52,242 nucleotides of DNA from Coemansia sp. RSA 1804 (GCA_027578815.1 JANBTH010000030.1:1-52242), one strand, 5' to 3'. Positions 10,866 to 20,822 are shown, counted from the stretch's first letter. Numbers and translations: made by a program. Notes: generated by a model from the letters alone, not told the origin.

Positions 10866-11864
10866 TTACTTCCGGATCAGCTCCCACAGCTCTTTGTGGT
10901 CCGCACGGCTGCCTCCATCTTCCGTCGATCGAACCACGCCCTCGGTCTGCAGTTTCCTGAGATGCAGCAGCGTATTGTGCTGGGCCGCCACGATTACCCT
11001 GGGATCCGTGATACTCGCGTACACGGCGGCGGTAATGTCCTCAACGCGCCAGCCATTAGAATCCAGCGATGGTGGCGACCGTCCCAGCACGTCGACAATC
11101 TGCGATTCGCGCATCAGGCGGTGGCTGATGTACCCCTCGATAACGCGCACCGCATTGGAGGGCTTGCTGCCATCTGTGCCGGATCCGCGGATAACCGGGC
11201 CGTGTCCCGGCAGGAGCATGGAGGGCTGCAATGCTAGAACACGGCTAAGCGAGCGCATGTACGACGATAGGTCGTCGACAACGGTGGTTCCCTCGCCAAG
11301 CACCAGATCGCCAGTAACGAGGAAAACGCCACCCTCCTCCTGGCCTGCCATCGATGGCGAGTTCTGCTCAACGACAAAGCCCATATGGTCATCGGTGTGG
11401 CCCGGCGTATACACGGCCGTCATCCGCACCCGTCCCGCGTCCACATCAAACACCTGGCCATCCGCAATGCCGCGCAAGCAGCCGCGGGCCCTGGCGCCAG
11501 AGAGCATCGCCGCCACCTTGTCTTTGCCATCGACTTTCGGGCAGCTGTTTTTGTAGACCGCGCAGTCCGGTGCCACAACATCGGGCATCGAGAGCAGCGG
11601 GTTGATGCCGCCAATATGGTCGGCGTGCCAGTGGGTCAGCAGGATCCGGTCGATCCGACTCCCTCCCAGACACTCCTTGAGCCGCTCAAAGTACTCCGGC
11701 TGGGCGCCGTCGCCCGTGTCTACGAGTGTTCGCCGCTCGCCCTGGCCGACGACATATGTGTTTGTCCCCTGCAGTGTGAAGGGGCCTGGGTTTAGTCCCA
11801 GCACCCGCACTATGCTCTGGGACACCCGTTCGATGGGCGCCAGCTTGTTCGTATTCTCTTGCAT
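10866..11864 (-). CDS. LACTB2-like metallo-beta-lactamase-fold hydrolase
   Basis: 332 residues, single exon. The metal-binding signature THWHADHIGG is at residues 77-86. A further conserved strand reads VYTPGHTDDHMGF, GDLVLGEGTTVV follows, and the LLPGHGPVI motif is present near the end of the hydrolase domain. A C-terminal winged-helix-like tail with VYASITDPRVIVAAQHNTLLHL is typical of the LACTB2/endoribonuclease-like subgroup. The opening NPGPFTLQGTNTYVVG is also characteristic. Human LACTB2 is a mitochondrial endoribonuclease; fungal relatives include thioesterases beside polyketide synthases. No polyketide synthase is visible here, so a housekeeping RNase or thioesterase role is more likely. 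No clear mitochondrial presequence is seen. Family assignment is strong; substrate is inferred. Confidence 0.88.
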   Translation of the reverse strand: MQENTNKLAPIERVSQSIVRVLGLNPGPFTLQGTNTYVVGQGERRTLVDTGDGAQPEYFERLKECLGGSRIDRILLTHWHADHIGGINPLLSMPDVVAPDCAVYKNSCPKVDGKDKVAAMLSGARARGCLRGIADGQVFDVDAGRVRMTAVYTPGHTDDHMGFVVEQNSPSMAGQEEGGVFLVTGDLVLGEGTTVVDDLSSYMRSLSRVLALQPSMLLPGHGPVIRGSGTDGSKPSNAVRVIEGYISHRLMRESQIVDVLGRSPPSLDSNGWRVEDITAAVYASITDPRVIVAAQHNTLLHLRKLQTEGVVRSTEDGGSRADHKELWELIRK

Positions 11865-12074
11865 GAAGAATTAGGATGTTACAACTGGCGATGTTACAGG
11901 TGCTGAATGAAACAATACTATAAAGACGATATAAAAGGCAAGAGGGAAGAGAAGTGAAAAGAGACAATACAATGGAAGGGGAGAGGAGATATCCGGGATT
12001 TTTCGTATGAAAAGTGGTGGGCGTGACTTTTCTGCTTCTTCCACAGTCCCAGCCGGAAAAAAAGGATGCATGCG

Positions 12075-12281
12075 CTATGACTGGTGCTTTGTGTATGCCG
12101 AGCTCATCTGCCTACGGTACGCTTCAAACTCATCGCCAGCTTTGTTATCGGCAGCAGTATCAGCCAGCGACGAATCCGTCGGGTCAGGCTTGTCGGCATC
12201 ATGGCCAAGTCTCCCGGTGCCCAGCGACGCTCTTTCAACGGGCGCACCGCGCTTGCTGCCAGCACCTCTTCTTCTTCCTCT

Positions 12282-12320
<39 letters not shown>

Positions 12321-13776
12321 GTGCTGGTAGCGGCTCCTCTGAGTGCTGCCTCTGGTGTTCCTGACTGTGCTGAACCGCGTCTGCGGCCGGATCGGCTCGA
12401 CTATCCCGTCGTTTGATGCGCCAAGCCCCTGGCCCTGCTGCCAGCCGAGCTTGGCCAGCATCTTGAACCCGACGTTATCGCTGCCGATTGCCTTGTTAAC
12501 ACTGCTGCTGCCTCCCGTGCTGTTGGCAGAACGGCGGGGATTGGCCCTCTGCCGTGCGGGGTGGCCACTGCGGGCGCGCGATGAAGAAGAGCCACTGCTG
12601 GAATCGGAATCACTGCCAGACGACGACGACGAAGAAGAAGAAGAGCCATCCTCCTCCTCCTCCTCCTCCTCTTCGCTACCGTCGGATGCCGAGGACTCCG
12701 ACGAAGAAGAAGCATCCTCGCCGGCCGCCCGACGGCACTCGCGGTCCCGGATGCGCCTCCACCTGCGTCTCTGCCCGCTCCCCCTGCGGCGGTCCCACAG
12801 AACCCGCTCCAGCGCACCCGGCGCCCAGCCGTCCTTGTCCATTATAGCGGGTGGCGGGCTCGCAGCACCCACCGCATGCTGCGTGTCGCGCGAGGCAAAC
12901 GGGTTGTCGCGGTCCTGGAACTCGCCCTCCTTGTAGATGTAGTAGAGGCCTCTTTCGAAGTGCAAAACCGCCTGCTCCATACTGTCCGGCGCCTTTTCCT
13001 TCTCCTCGCGGGGTGTTTTGGCAGCAGCAGAGGCCGTCGTGCCTGGAAGATAGGACAGCAGGTTGGGCGCCACAGAGTCCAGGAACCCAGTGCTCTCGAG
13101 AACACTGGTGCGCAGGGCCGAGTACGGGGCCGCGCGGTCCTCGCTCACTAGCGCAACCATTAGTCCGGCAGGCAGCGAGTGGTACCGAAGCAGATGGACG
13201 GCGGGATCGGATGCACCGTGGCTGGCCGGATCCGCGCTCCTCATGCTTGCCAGTGCTTCTGGCGGCGGCACCGGTGGCGGCGGTCTAAAACAAGGAGCCG
13301 CCGACGCCCGGTGCGTCGTGTTGCCTGAGCTCTCCTCTTCCACTCTGCCTGCGCCGCGTGGCCGCTGGCCTGTGCGGTGCTGGAAACAGCGGTGCAGACG
13401 GCACCCCTCGAATAGAAACGCGTACTTGGGGTTCCCGCGCTGCGACTGCTTCACCATGTCTACGAGCTCTGGGTTGCGGTGGTACGCTTCCACCATCTTC
13501 TCAAACACCATCCGCTCATCCACCGGCAGCCGGCCAACCTCGCTCTCTGCCGTACCGGGCGGCGGGGGACGTACAGTAGTGGTGCTACTCATTCGAGGCA
13601 TCATGGTATTTGTGAATGGTGGGACCGCTGGCAAATGAGGAGGAGGGAATGGCGGCGGCGGCGGCGGACGGTGAGAGCTGAATAGTCCTGGCGGCGGCAT
13701 CGGCGGCGGTGGATGAATTGGTCTTCCATGGGTTCCGCAACTGGTTTGCGGATGCCGCGCGTCTCCCCGCTGTCGA

Positions 13777-13813
<37 letters not shown>

Positions 13814-13877
13814 TCTGGTACGGCGGTCGCCGGCCGCCTCCTGGTCGTTGCGGCGGACGGCTCCATGGCTCCATCAC
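12075..13877 (-). CDS. SURP and G-patch domain protein, probable splicing factor (CHERP/SUGP1-like)
   Basis: 600 residues in one exon. The N-terminus is low-complexity with a polyglutamine run at about 23-33 and proline-rich segments. A SURP module is visible at about 125-160 (VFEKMVEAYHRNPELVDMV, then NPKYAFLFEG). A central LPAGLMVALVSED segment recalls the conserved block of CHERP-type proteins. A serine/acidic tract near 390-430 and an SR-like stretch follow. A G-patch lies at about 466-510 (NVGFKMLAKLGWQQGQGLG, then GIVEPI), followed by a second polyglutamine run. SURP domains bind splicing factor 1 and G-patches activate DEAH helicases, so a role in U2 snRNP or branch-site handling is inferred. 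There is no CID domain, so it is not a complete CHERP. The CAG tracts at 12290-12320 and 13780-13811 are likely length-variable. Confidence 0.85.
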
Positions 13878-14132
13878 TGCTGCCGAATAAAGCGGAATAG
13901 AAGCTGGGCGGCCTCTTTCTAGGTATGCTAAATAAAACTACAAAAGACAAATAGACGCTGGCTGCCTTGCTTCAATATTCATGGCTGTCCTGTTCTTCAA
14001 TACACGAGTGGAAAAAAGACGAATCGCTACAAAAGGGGGCGGCTGAACGGGAAGCAGAGTGTTGTGGGGGGCAATGCCGTGACTCCGTTTTCCTCGGGCT
14101 CCACGAAAAGCGACACTCGCTTCTCTTCTCTC

Positions 14133-15661
14133 CTAGACATCTATGTCGTGCTTGTCCACAAAGCTCATCCAGTACTTGTGTCTAACGATCCTCTCCGCCA
14201 CCTCGCGACAGAGCGTGAACGAGGCCTCGTAGCCGCCAACGCTGGGGTGGCCAGGCAGGATGATGACCAGATTGGGGAACCCGTGGGCCGGCGCACGCGC
14301 CAGCGCCGGCGCGCCAGCGCCGGCGCGCCAGCACCGAAGTCGATGGTGTGGAAGGCAGACCGCGTGTTGTTGGCAATGTACATCATGTTGCGCAGCTTGA
14401 CCTGGTGCAGCACGTACTGCAGGTGGCCGTAGGGCTGGCGGTTGAGGATGCCAAAGTACTGGCGTGCGGCTCTCTCGCTGAGCGTCGCCACCGATCTGTG
14501 CGCTCTGGTAGCCAGCTCGGCAACAAGCCGCGCGGACGGTTCCATCCGAAACAGATCCCGCGATGCGGCGAATCCCTTCTGGAACGTAGTGTTGCCCGTG
14601 TACGCGACGCCCTTCAGGCTCCCGATGTGCGCCCGCATGTCAACGGGCAGCAGGGTGGTGAACTCCGAAGGCCCGGCAAGGAACCGGTTGAGCAGCAGCC
14701 GGTTCAGAGTGCTGACGAGCGCGCTCTTCCCCTCGTGCTTGTCCCACGCCGTGCACTGTGCAATTGCCAGCGAGACCAGCGACACGAGGACGTCGTTCTT
14801 CGTGTACCGCGGAATATCCGGCGGTGCGAACTGCTGCGCCTCCCTCTGCAGCGCCTCGATTGCGTCCGCCGGGATGTGGAACGAGCAGTTGATGAAGTCC
14901 GTGGTCACTCCGGAGTACCGTATCATCATCGCGCGCACGTTCGGCGAGAACCAGCCGACGGCTCTGGCCATCGGGTCGCTGCACAGCATGGTGGCCCGCA
15001 GCGAGCTGTCGAGTGCGTCGGTCTCGCTCGACCTGAGCTCCCTGACGACCGAGCGGTCGTGCACAAACGAGCGGCGCGGCAGTACGGAGGAGCATCCATC
15101 TGCCGCGCTGCTCTGCATCCACCTGGCTGTCTCGGCCCAGCGGCTGACGAAGCAGTGGAACCCGTAGCCGTTGAAGACATTGTGCGCCGCCATGACGAAC
15201 ACGACAGCGCCGCTGTTCTCCCTGAACCGAACCACGTGTGCCCGGATGTTCTTGATGCTTGTGCCGACCAGCGTGGGCGGCACCGGCACGACGCGCGCTT
15301 CGATGAATGTGCTGGGAAGCATGTTCGTGTTGAATCCGGCGGCCCTTATTGTCTGGAAATGCACTTCGCTCGTCGTGTCGCTGTACTCGGGCGCGTTCAG
15401 GTTGTTCTTGTCCACCTCGATGTATGTCTTCCACTCCGCGTCTGACTTCAGATGGCCGACGAGGATGGGGAACTCCTCCAGGGCCTTGAAAAACGATGCC
15501 TTGAGTGCTGCTGGCGCTAGGAACTTGTCGGCGGGGACGTTGGATGTGTTCTCGTACCACAGGTGGATTGGGATGGTGGTTATGAACGAGGTGCTGTCGA
15601 CCTCGTCCAGATAGTAGTTCTGCGACTGGATGTTGCTGGCCAGCTCCTCCATCGCTTGCAA
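14133..15661 (-). CDS. BAHD-like acyltransferase family protein, frameshifted near C-terminus
   Basis: The open frame from 15661 reads as an HxxxD-type transferase (pfam02458-like): a short N-terminal lobe, an AAHNVFNGYGFHCF segment near residue 160, and a DFGAGAP motif near residue 440 matching the family's DFGWG. The frame then runs into arginine-rich nonsense and stops at 14165. In another frame the expected ending is intact: GFPNLVIILPGHPS, then a plausible tail ending at TAG 14133-14135. The break coincides with a 14-bp unit present 2.6 times (14296-14332); one unit fewer would keep the frame. Catalytic Asp of HxxxD is Asn here. The gene is therefore either a recent pseudogene or carries an assembly error. 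Substrate unknown; the family acylates alcohols or amines using acyl-CoA. Confidence 0.75.
14296..14332. repeat. 14-bp tandem repeat, 2.6 copies, at the acyltransferase frameshift
   Basis: Two perfect copies of GCCGGCGCGCCAGC (14305-14318 and 14319-14332) preceded by a 9-base partial copy (14296-14304). The unit is very GC-rich and close to palindromic. It lies exactly where the acyltransferase frame is lost, and 14 is not a multiple of three. Confidence 0.95.
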
Positions 15662-16339
15662 TATCTGTGTTGATGTATGACGAGCGTTTTGACGAGAAAC
15701 AGGAATAAAGCTATTTTTTGTGCATGGCCTGATAAAATGCGGAGATCGGAATAATGAGCGAGCGATATGCTACATGTTCTTATATATGAGCAACAGAAGC
15801 GGCTGCAATGTGTGCGGGCTCCTCGCCTATCCTTTCTCAGCACTTTGTTCCCAAGGGAACCGTGGGAGCTGGAGTTTATACGAGTGCGGCGTCAAGAGAA
15901 CAATGCCCAATTGTCCACATCCTCCATCCTTGCCTATGTTTTGCATACAGCAGACACTGGTTTCAAGTGAGACTCGCTCAGTCTAAAGTCAAATTCCAAT
16001 ATTGCAATCGCCCTTTACATCTCCTTCCAGAGACAACTTCTCCCCTTTTAGGTGTGCAAGCTGATGCTCTGACATAATCACGATATATGCCGATTGATTC
16101 CTTGATCTCTCAAAATATTTTGAGCAGTAGATTGTGCAAGCACGGAAAATTCTCAGATCAGCGGTGCCTTTTCGTCCCGTTTGTTTGCTCTCAGTGTGAG
16201 CAAAAAAAGGTAAATCAAGCTTTTTCGCCAGCTACGTCGTTCCGTTATTCTGTTACATTCGAATATTATTTCCTCTTGTTTTTTCATACTCTTCTGTAGC
16301 TGTCCAAATCTCGAGACCTATATTAAAATAATAACAATA
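15662..16339. promoter_or_regulatory. Divergent intergenic region, acyltransferase / mitochondrial SSB
   Basis: 678 bases between two genes transcribed away from each other, so both promoters should be here. A few overlapping short frames exist, but none shows recognisable protein similarity. The mtSSB start is preceded by AATAATAACAATA. No other structure seen. Confidence 0.4.
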
Positions 16340-17140
16340 ATGTTCCGTTCTACTCTTGCTCGCTTCACAAAGCCAACCGTAAGAATCGAATGAGCCTGGT
16401 AAAACGAGTAGAAAACAGTTGCAGCCACCTTTCCCCCTTACACTCGTTATTAATGGGAAAGCTTTTGTTTGTGCTTTGGACTGTTGTTATTATAGGGCTC
16501 GGCTATCGGTTCAATGCTGAACCAGCAACGCGGTGCCTGTAAGTAGTAGTAGTAGTAGTAGTAGCAGCAGCAGCAGCAGCAGCAGCAAATAAATACAGGA
16601 GCAGTCATGCCACGCCGGAATCTCTTCCACACACAACCCTCATACACGCAGCTATGATGATGATGGTGCTGATGATATTGGCTACAAATCTAAAGACACC
16701 ACAAGCCTTATTTTCCGCTGTATTCGTACTATGCTGCTGTAGTTTTCTTCATGAACAAGGTTATTCTGGTCGGCAACGTCGGCGCGGATGCATCGACGTT
16801 TACGATGAAGAACGGGAAGAACCGTACCAGCTTCCCGCTGGCAACGTCGGTCAGATACAAGGACAAGGAGGGCAATCTGCTGGAGCAGACCTCGTGGCAC
16901 AGGGTATCGATCGCCTCGGACGCAGCCGACAGGGCGGCCCGTATGGTGAAGAAAGGCATGGCTGTTCATGTCGAGGGCTCCATCCGCTACTACACTTACA
17001 CCAACAAGGAGGGCGTCGAGGTCAATGCTACCGAGATCAACTGCAACAACTTCCAGATCGCCTCTTTTCCGAAGCGCAAGGATGGCGAGGAAGGCTCTGA
17101 GGAAGGCCATGAGGGCTCCTCCTCTGAAGAGTCGGCTTAA
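16340..17140 (+). CDS. RIM1: Mitochondrial single-stranded DNA-binding protein, three exons
   Basis: OB-fold SSB that coats single-stranded mitochondrial DNA during replication. Proposed exons are 16340-16378, 16496-16538 and 16743-17140 (480 nt, 159 residues). Exon 1 encodes MFRSTLARFTKPT, a basic, amphipathic mitochondrial targeting start. It is followed by the donor GTAAGA. The 43-nt middle exon is framed by TTATAG and GTAAGTAG. The third exon follows GCTGTAG. Joining exon 1 directly to exon 3 would break the frame; the small exon restores it. The SSB core begins at residue 31 (MNKVILVGNVGADAS), with the typical TSWHRVSI and KGMAVHVEGSIRYYTY strands and an acidic Ser/Glu tail. The gene name is by analogy with yeast. 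Core assignment is very strong; the small exon is inferred from splice sites, phase and a sensible presequence. Confidence 0.88.
16542..16588. repeat. (AGT)n(AGC)n compound microsatellite in mtSSB intron 2
   Basis: AGT units run directly out of the GTAAGT donor of the second intron and change to AGC units, ending at AAATAAATAC. Length change here would act next to the splice site. Confidence 0.9.
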
Positions 17141-17224
17141 TTTACGAGGCGTTCGCTTTTCCTTCCTTTTTCCCAACCTTCTCTCTCGATCCATTTCGTT
17201 CAAAGGCTTGGTTATAAGATCCTA

Positions 17225-17328
17225 AAACAAACAAACAAACAAACAAACCGATTGTTTAGATTCCGAGTATATTGTTCATTTCCTTATTCAATATTAAAAA
17301 CAGACAGACAGACAGACAGACAGACAGA
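17225..17328. repeat. Two tetranucleotide microsatellites between convergent genes
   Basis: An (AAAC)n run at about 17225-17248 and a (CAGA)n run of about seven units at about 17300-17328. Both lie in the 206-base space between the 3' ends of mtSSB and glyoxalase II. Confidence 0.9.
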
Positions 17329-17346
17329 GAAAACACACAAAAGAGG

Positions 17347-18219
17347 CTAAAAGCTGTCTTTCATGCGGCGGATAGCGGCAAGCACTTGGACAGGATCGGT
17401 GGCACCGGTGGCCTTCTGGAGATCCGGCTGATCCACGCGCATAAACGGATTAGTGGCAAGCTCCTCGCCAATGGAGCTGGGCATAGTGCAGTCGACGCTG
17501 GCGCAGCGGCGGGCCTTCTCCCTAAGCGCCTGGTTGTCGGGCTCCACCGACAGCGCAAACCTAAGGTTAGCCCTAGTGTACTCGTGGCCCGCGTACACGC
17601 TCGTGTCCTTTGGCAGCGCGGCCAGCTTCTCGTTGAGCGAGGTGTACATGTCCTGCGGCGAGCCCTCGAACAGTCTCCCGCACCCGCCGACAAACAGCGT
17701 GTCGCCGGTGAAAACCACCCGCTGGGCGGCGTCCTGGATGTAGTAGCAGATGCTGCTTGTCGTGTGTCCGTGTGTCTGCATCGCCTGGACGGATAGACTG
17801 CCCAGCTGGAACTTGGCGCCGTTCTCCAGTTGGCTCGTGAGGCCTGGGATTCTGCTCCCGTCGCCTCCGTACACCGTCAGTCCCGGGAACGCCTTCAGCA
17901 TCCCCTGGTTGCCTCCCGCGTGGTCTGCGTGGTGGTGCGTGGTGAGTATCGTCTTCAGCTTCAGCTTGGTTCCCTCTACCACCGGGATCACCTTATCTGG
18001 CTCCACCGGATCTACCACCGATACTTCTCCTGCCTTCTCGTCTACCAGAACGTACGCGTAGTTGTCCGAAAGACACGGGACCGTAATCACCTTCATCTTG
18101 ATGCTTGGCGCCGTTGAAAACCTTTGAAGTGCTGCTGGAGAGGGGTGCCGCTGTACTAGCAGTGGTTGCCGTCTTGACGTTGTGGTAAAAACACCCTTTT
18201 GAATAGCCGCCAATATCAT
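17347..18219 (-). CDS. GLO2: Hydroxyacylglutathione hydrolase (glyoxalase II), probable mitochondrial presequence
   Basis: 290 residues, single exon. It hydrolyses S-D-lactoylglutathione to D-lactate and glutathione, the second step of methylglyoxal detoxification. The binuclear metal motif THHHADHAGG is at 94-103. Other ligands are in THGHTTSS, GDTLFVGGCGRLFEG and the YAGHEYTRANLRFA strand. The C-terminal HAGH domain is present (PSSIGEELATNPFMRV). The first 41 residues are basic, Ser/Thr-rich and lack acidic residues, as in a mitochondrial targeting peptide. Met42 (MKVITVPCLSDNYAYV) begins the canonical cytosolic form, so alternative initiation could supply both compartments, as is known for the human enzyme. 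It is convergent with mtSSB. Confidence 0.93.
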   Translation of the reverse strand: MILAAIQKGVFTTTSRRQPLLVQRHPSPAALQRFSTAPSIKMKVITVPCLSDNYAYVLVDEKAGEVSVVDPVEPDKVIPVVEGTKLKLKTILTTHHHADHAGGNQGMLKAFPGLTVYGGDGSRIPGLTSQLENGAKFQLGSLSVQAMQTHGHTTSSICYYIQDAAQRVVFTGDTLFVGGCGRLFEGSPQDMYTSLNEKLAALPKDTSVYAGHEYTRANLRFALSVEPDNQALREKARRCASVDCTMPSSIGEELATNPFMRVDQPDLQKATGATDPVQVLAAIRRMKDSF

Positions 18220-19188
18220 CCAACCCTAGGTCTGTTCCTTTTCCTTGTCTTGAGAATATTGTAATAAGTGGAAAGTTGGCGTGTTTGAAGAGACAAAGAA
18301 GGCAAGGGTATGTAAAAGGAGAGAAGCAAGCGAGATGGAAGCAGAAGAGGATATCTTTTCTTTCCCCGTAGCTGACAAAGCAATGCTGTTTTCCGCTTCC
18401 TGGATAAGGGGGTGGCGAATCTATCCAAGGTCAACTCCATTTAATTTGATACGGTTGGTGAATTGCACTTTTATCAAGACAGACAGATTATCATTTTATG
18501 GCGATAGCAAATCAAAATGCGACCTACCAATTCACGTAATTTATTTCATAACAATTGTGACATTGATTAATGTTTTATATACTTTTTCTATATAAACAAT
18601 TATTATTTATTATTCTAACAGCGAACATAGATATGTTTCAAAATACTTTCAAATAGAATAATAATATATGTTATTAGCTATGAAGAAACCTTTCAAACTA
18701 TCATACCGGACAAGCCGCTGCTTTCATACCTTGGCGTTTATCATCCTGTATGTCTCAAACATTTATATCATCCTTTTTAGGAGTGATAAATGTTGAGTAT
18801 TGATTGCAGGTTCTTTCTTTGTATAATTTGTGACATTTGATCTTCAGAGCTGATTAATATTGGACGCTGATTTCAGGTCTTCATATCTTGCTCTGAGCAA
18901 CAAATATATCTGTTGTAGTAATTTTGTATTTATAGAATTTTTGAAAATGAAAAACTAAATGCTAAAGCTTATTATCACGCACATTATAATATGAGCTGTG
19001 ATAGAATCTGGAACATAATTGCTGTGTGTATTTTTACAATTAGAAAATAAACAAATTACAAGACAAAAAATTAGCTGGTCCTGCTGTGTTGGTAGATTAA
19101 CTTGGTGTTGGCTCTGTGCTGCAATGCTGGCGATACGCATAATCGAATTTTGGAGCCTTCTCTGTTCAGAGGCCTTCATTCGTGTGTA
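18220..19188. other. AT-rich intergenic, upstream of glyoxalase II
   Basis: 969 bases from the glyoxalase II start to the transposon. The first part should be the glyoxalase II promoter. The remainder is AT-rich with short stop-rich frames. No gene, tRNA or clear repeat recognised. Confidence 0.5.
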
Positions 19189-19190
19189 TA

Positions 19191-19256
19191 CAGATAATCC
19201 CAACTCTACTCTTCGTTTACTCGTGGGAACATACGGCGACGGCCAATAGGTGAGTG
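19191..19256 (+). repeat. Left terminal inverted repeat
   Basis: 66 bp beginning CAGATAATCCCAACTCTAC and ending AATAGGTGAGTG. It matches the reverse complement of 21029-21095 with six mismatches and one single-base gap. Confidence 0.93.
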
Positions 19257-19333
19257 GACAGATGGAATGCACATGGTTATCGTTTGTATACATGAAAGGA
19301 ACAGAAAAACAAACAAACAAATGTTAGTATTAG

Positions 19334-19400
19334 ATGATCATGATCATTATTATAATTGATTATATCTCGAGCATATTACCTGCCCATGGACAGGTAATAT
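19334..19400. repeat. Palindromes inside the transposon left arm
   Basis: ATGATCATGATCAT at 19334-19347 is a perfect 14-bp palindrome. A hairpin follows, with 10-bp arms ATATTACCTG (19373-19382) and CAGGTAATAT (19391-19400) around the 8-base loop CCCATGGA. Function unknown; subterminal transposase-binding sites are one possibility. Confidence 0.8.
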
Positions 19401-20000
19401 AGCGAGAGACTTGTGTGATCCAACATGGATCCACACTTCTTCTCTCTTTTTATACCTACCCGCCCAATCCACTGAACCCTTTTCTCTCAAAAACTCTCGA
19501 AAAATTACAAATCTACAACAGCACAAAAACACTATTTTGATCCTTTTCTTTAGTTTCTTTCTATTAGTTTTTCTTCTTCTCTCTTTTATTTCTCTCATAG
19601 TTTTTCCTCCCCTTTTTTATTTGCTAGTAGCCGTAGTTGCCTTAAAAACGGCATAAAATAAAGGACGACGTCTAAACGCATACAATCTCTTATAATGCAA
19701 TATGGTGAACATGCAAAGGCCTCTCTAACTCTCTTTATCCAATAATGCATAGGATTCTCCAGCCCGCCCACGCTTAAAGCTTCATCTGCGATAGTTTATT
19801 GTCGGTCAATCATTATTCACTGGAAACATTGACCTTGCCACCATTATTATCATTTTTATCACCAGTAAATAATAAAACCCTATTTTAATTTGTATAAAGC
19901 GTTTACTTTAGTACGTGAAAATGCCGAGTGTTATAGCATAGCGATTAAACATTAATAATTGTTGTTTTAAATAATAATATATTCAAACAATAAAAAATAA

Positions 20001-20822
20001 GCCAAACATGTATCAGGTTATGTGCGCCAGACACAGAACGAGGAGCGCCAGCTTCAGCTGTTGCGAGATACCCGCGGCCCCAATCCAGAGGAACAGCATA
20101 TGATTCGCCACCGTCGCCAGCAGCAGCGCCAGAGACGCAGACAGAGACACCAGACTGAGCGTGTTGCTTACAGAACTGAGCGCAAGGAGAATCCACCGCA
20201 GCAGCCGCTACATCGCAAGTTGCAACAATCGGTGTTTATTAACACGAAGCGTATGTGGTTAAATCTAGCGAAAAATCTAAGAAAGAAATTCGGGATGAAT
20301 CCTACGCTGGTGCTTGGCGACTGGTCTGCTAGGAATGTTCGCTGGCATGCGCCGATTCCTGGTGTTGGCATGAGACATATGCTTGTGAAGCTTGGTTTCC
20401 GTCTCATTCACATTGACGAGTATCTCACTTCAACGATGTGTCCGTACTGCGAAACGGGTATGCTGAAGAAGTTTCTTCAAGTGGGTAATCCGCGGCCGCA
20501 CCGTCGAGGTGTGAGGCCAGTGATTACCAGCCATGCTGTCCTGCGTTGCGAAAACGTTACTTGTATTGGACGCGTGGCTGACGGACAGTCTGATTTGATG
20601 CATCCGCGCTGTTTGAATCGCGACCTAGCAGCAGCAATGAACTTTTGGCACATTGCAAACGGTCTCCAGCAAAACGGTGCGGTTCCTGAGCGTTTCCAAC
20701 GCATCAATCGTGTCAGGGACAATGCAGCTGTGCCAGATAATGGCGAGGTGCCTGCTGATGGTCCCCTGCTCAGCGTCTACGCACAGACTAGTCATCAACT
20801 GTCATTAAGCCGCAGTCTTTAA
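20001..20822 (+). pseudogene. Fanzor (TnpB-like RNA-guided nuclease), C-terminal half only
   Basis: The frame is open from just after a stop at 19998-20000 to TAA at 20820-20822, but contains no ATG before 20100, where MIRHRR starts. It begins with a Gln/Arg-rich segment. The conserved part then reads FINTKRMWLNLAKNLRKKF and TLVLGDWSARN, followed by LIHIDEYLTST. A zinc ribbon follows, with CPYC (20439-20450) and CENVTC (20547-20564), and then NRDLAAAMNFW with the RuvC-III Asp at 20622-20624. The canonical RuvC-II Glu position is VLGDWS, with Gly instead of Glu. The Glu in DEYLTS (20418-20420) fits the rearranged catalytic site described for Fanzors. RuvC-I and the N-terminal REC/WED parts are absent, and 19257-20000 contains no sign of them. 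It is most likely a truncated relic; a spliced full-length form is not visible. Confidence 0.78.

Noticed and set aside
16379..16742. Two-exon model of mitochondrial SSB with one 364-nt intron
   Set aside because: Joining 16378 to 16743 puts a stop in frame (TTT TCT TCA TGA). The extra 43-nt exon resolves the phase.
18955..19320. Minus-strand frame with a RVELGLS peptide also found near 21070
   Set aside because: The shared peptide comes from the inverted terminal repeats being read in the same frame, not from a gene family.
20022..20822. Fanzor frame starting at GTG 20022 as an intact 266-residue gene
   Set aside because: GTG is not expected to initiate in a nuclear fungal gene, and the N-terminal half including RuvC-I is missing.
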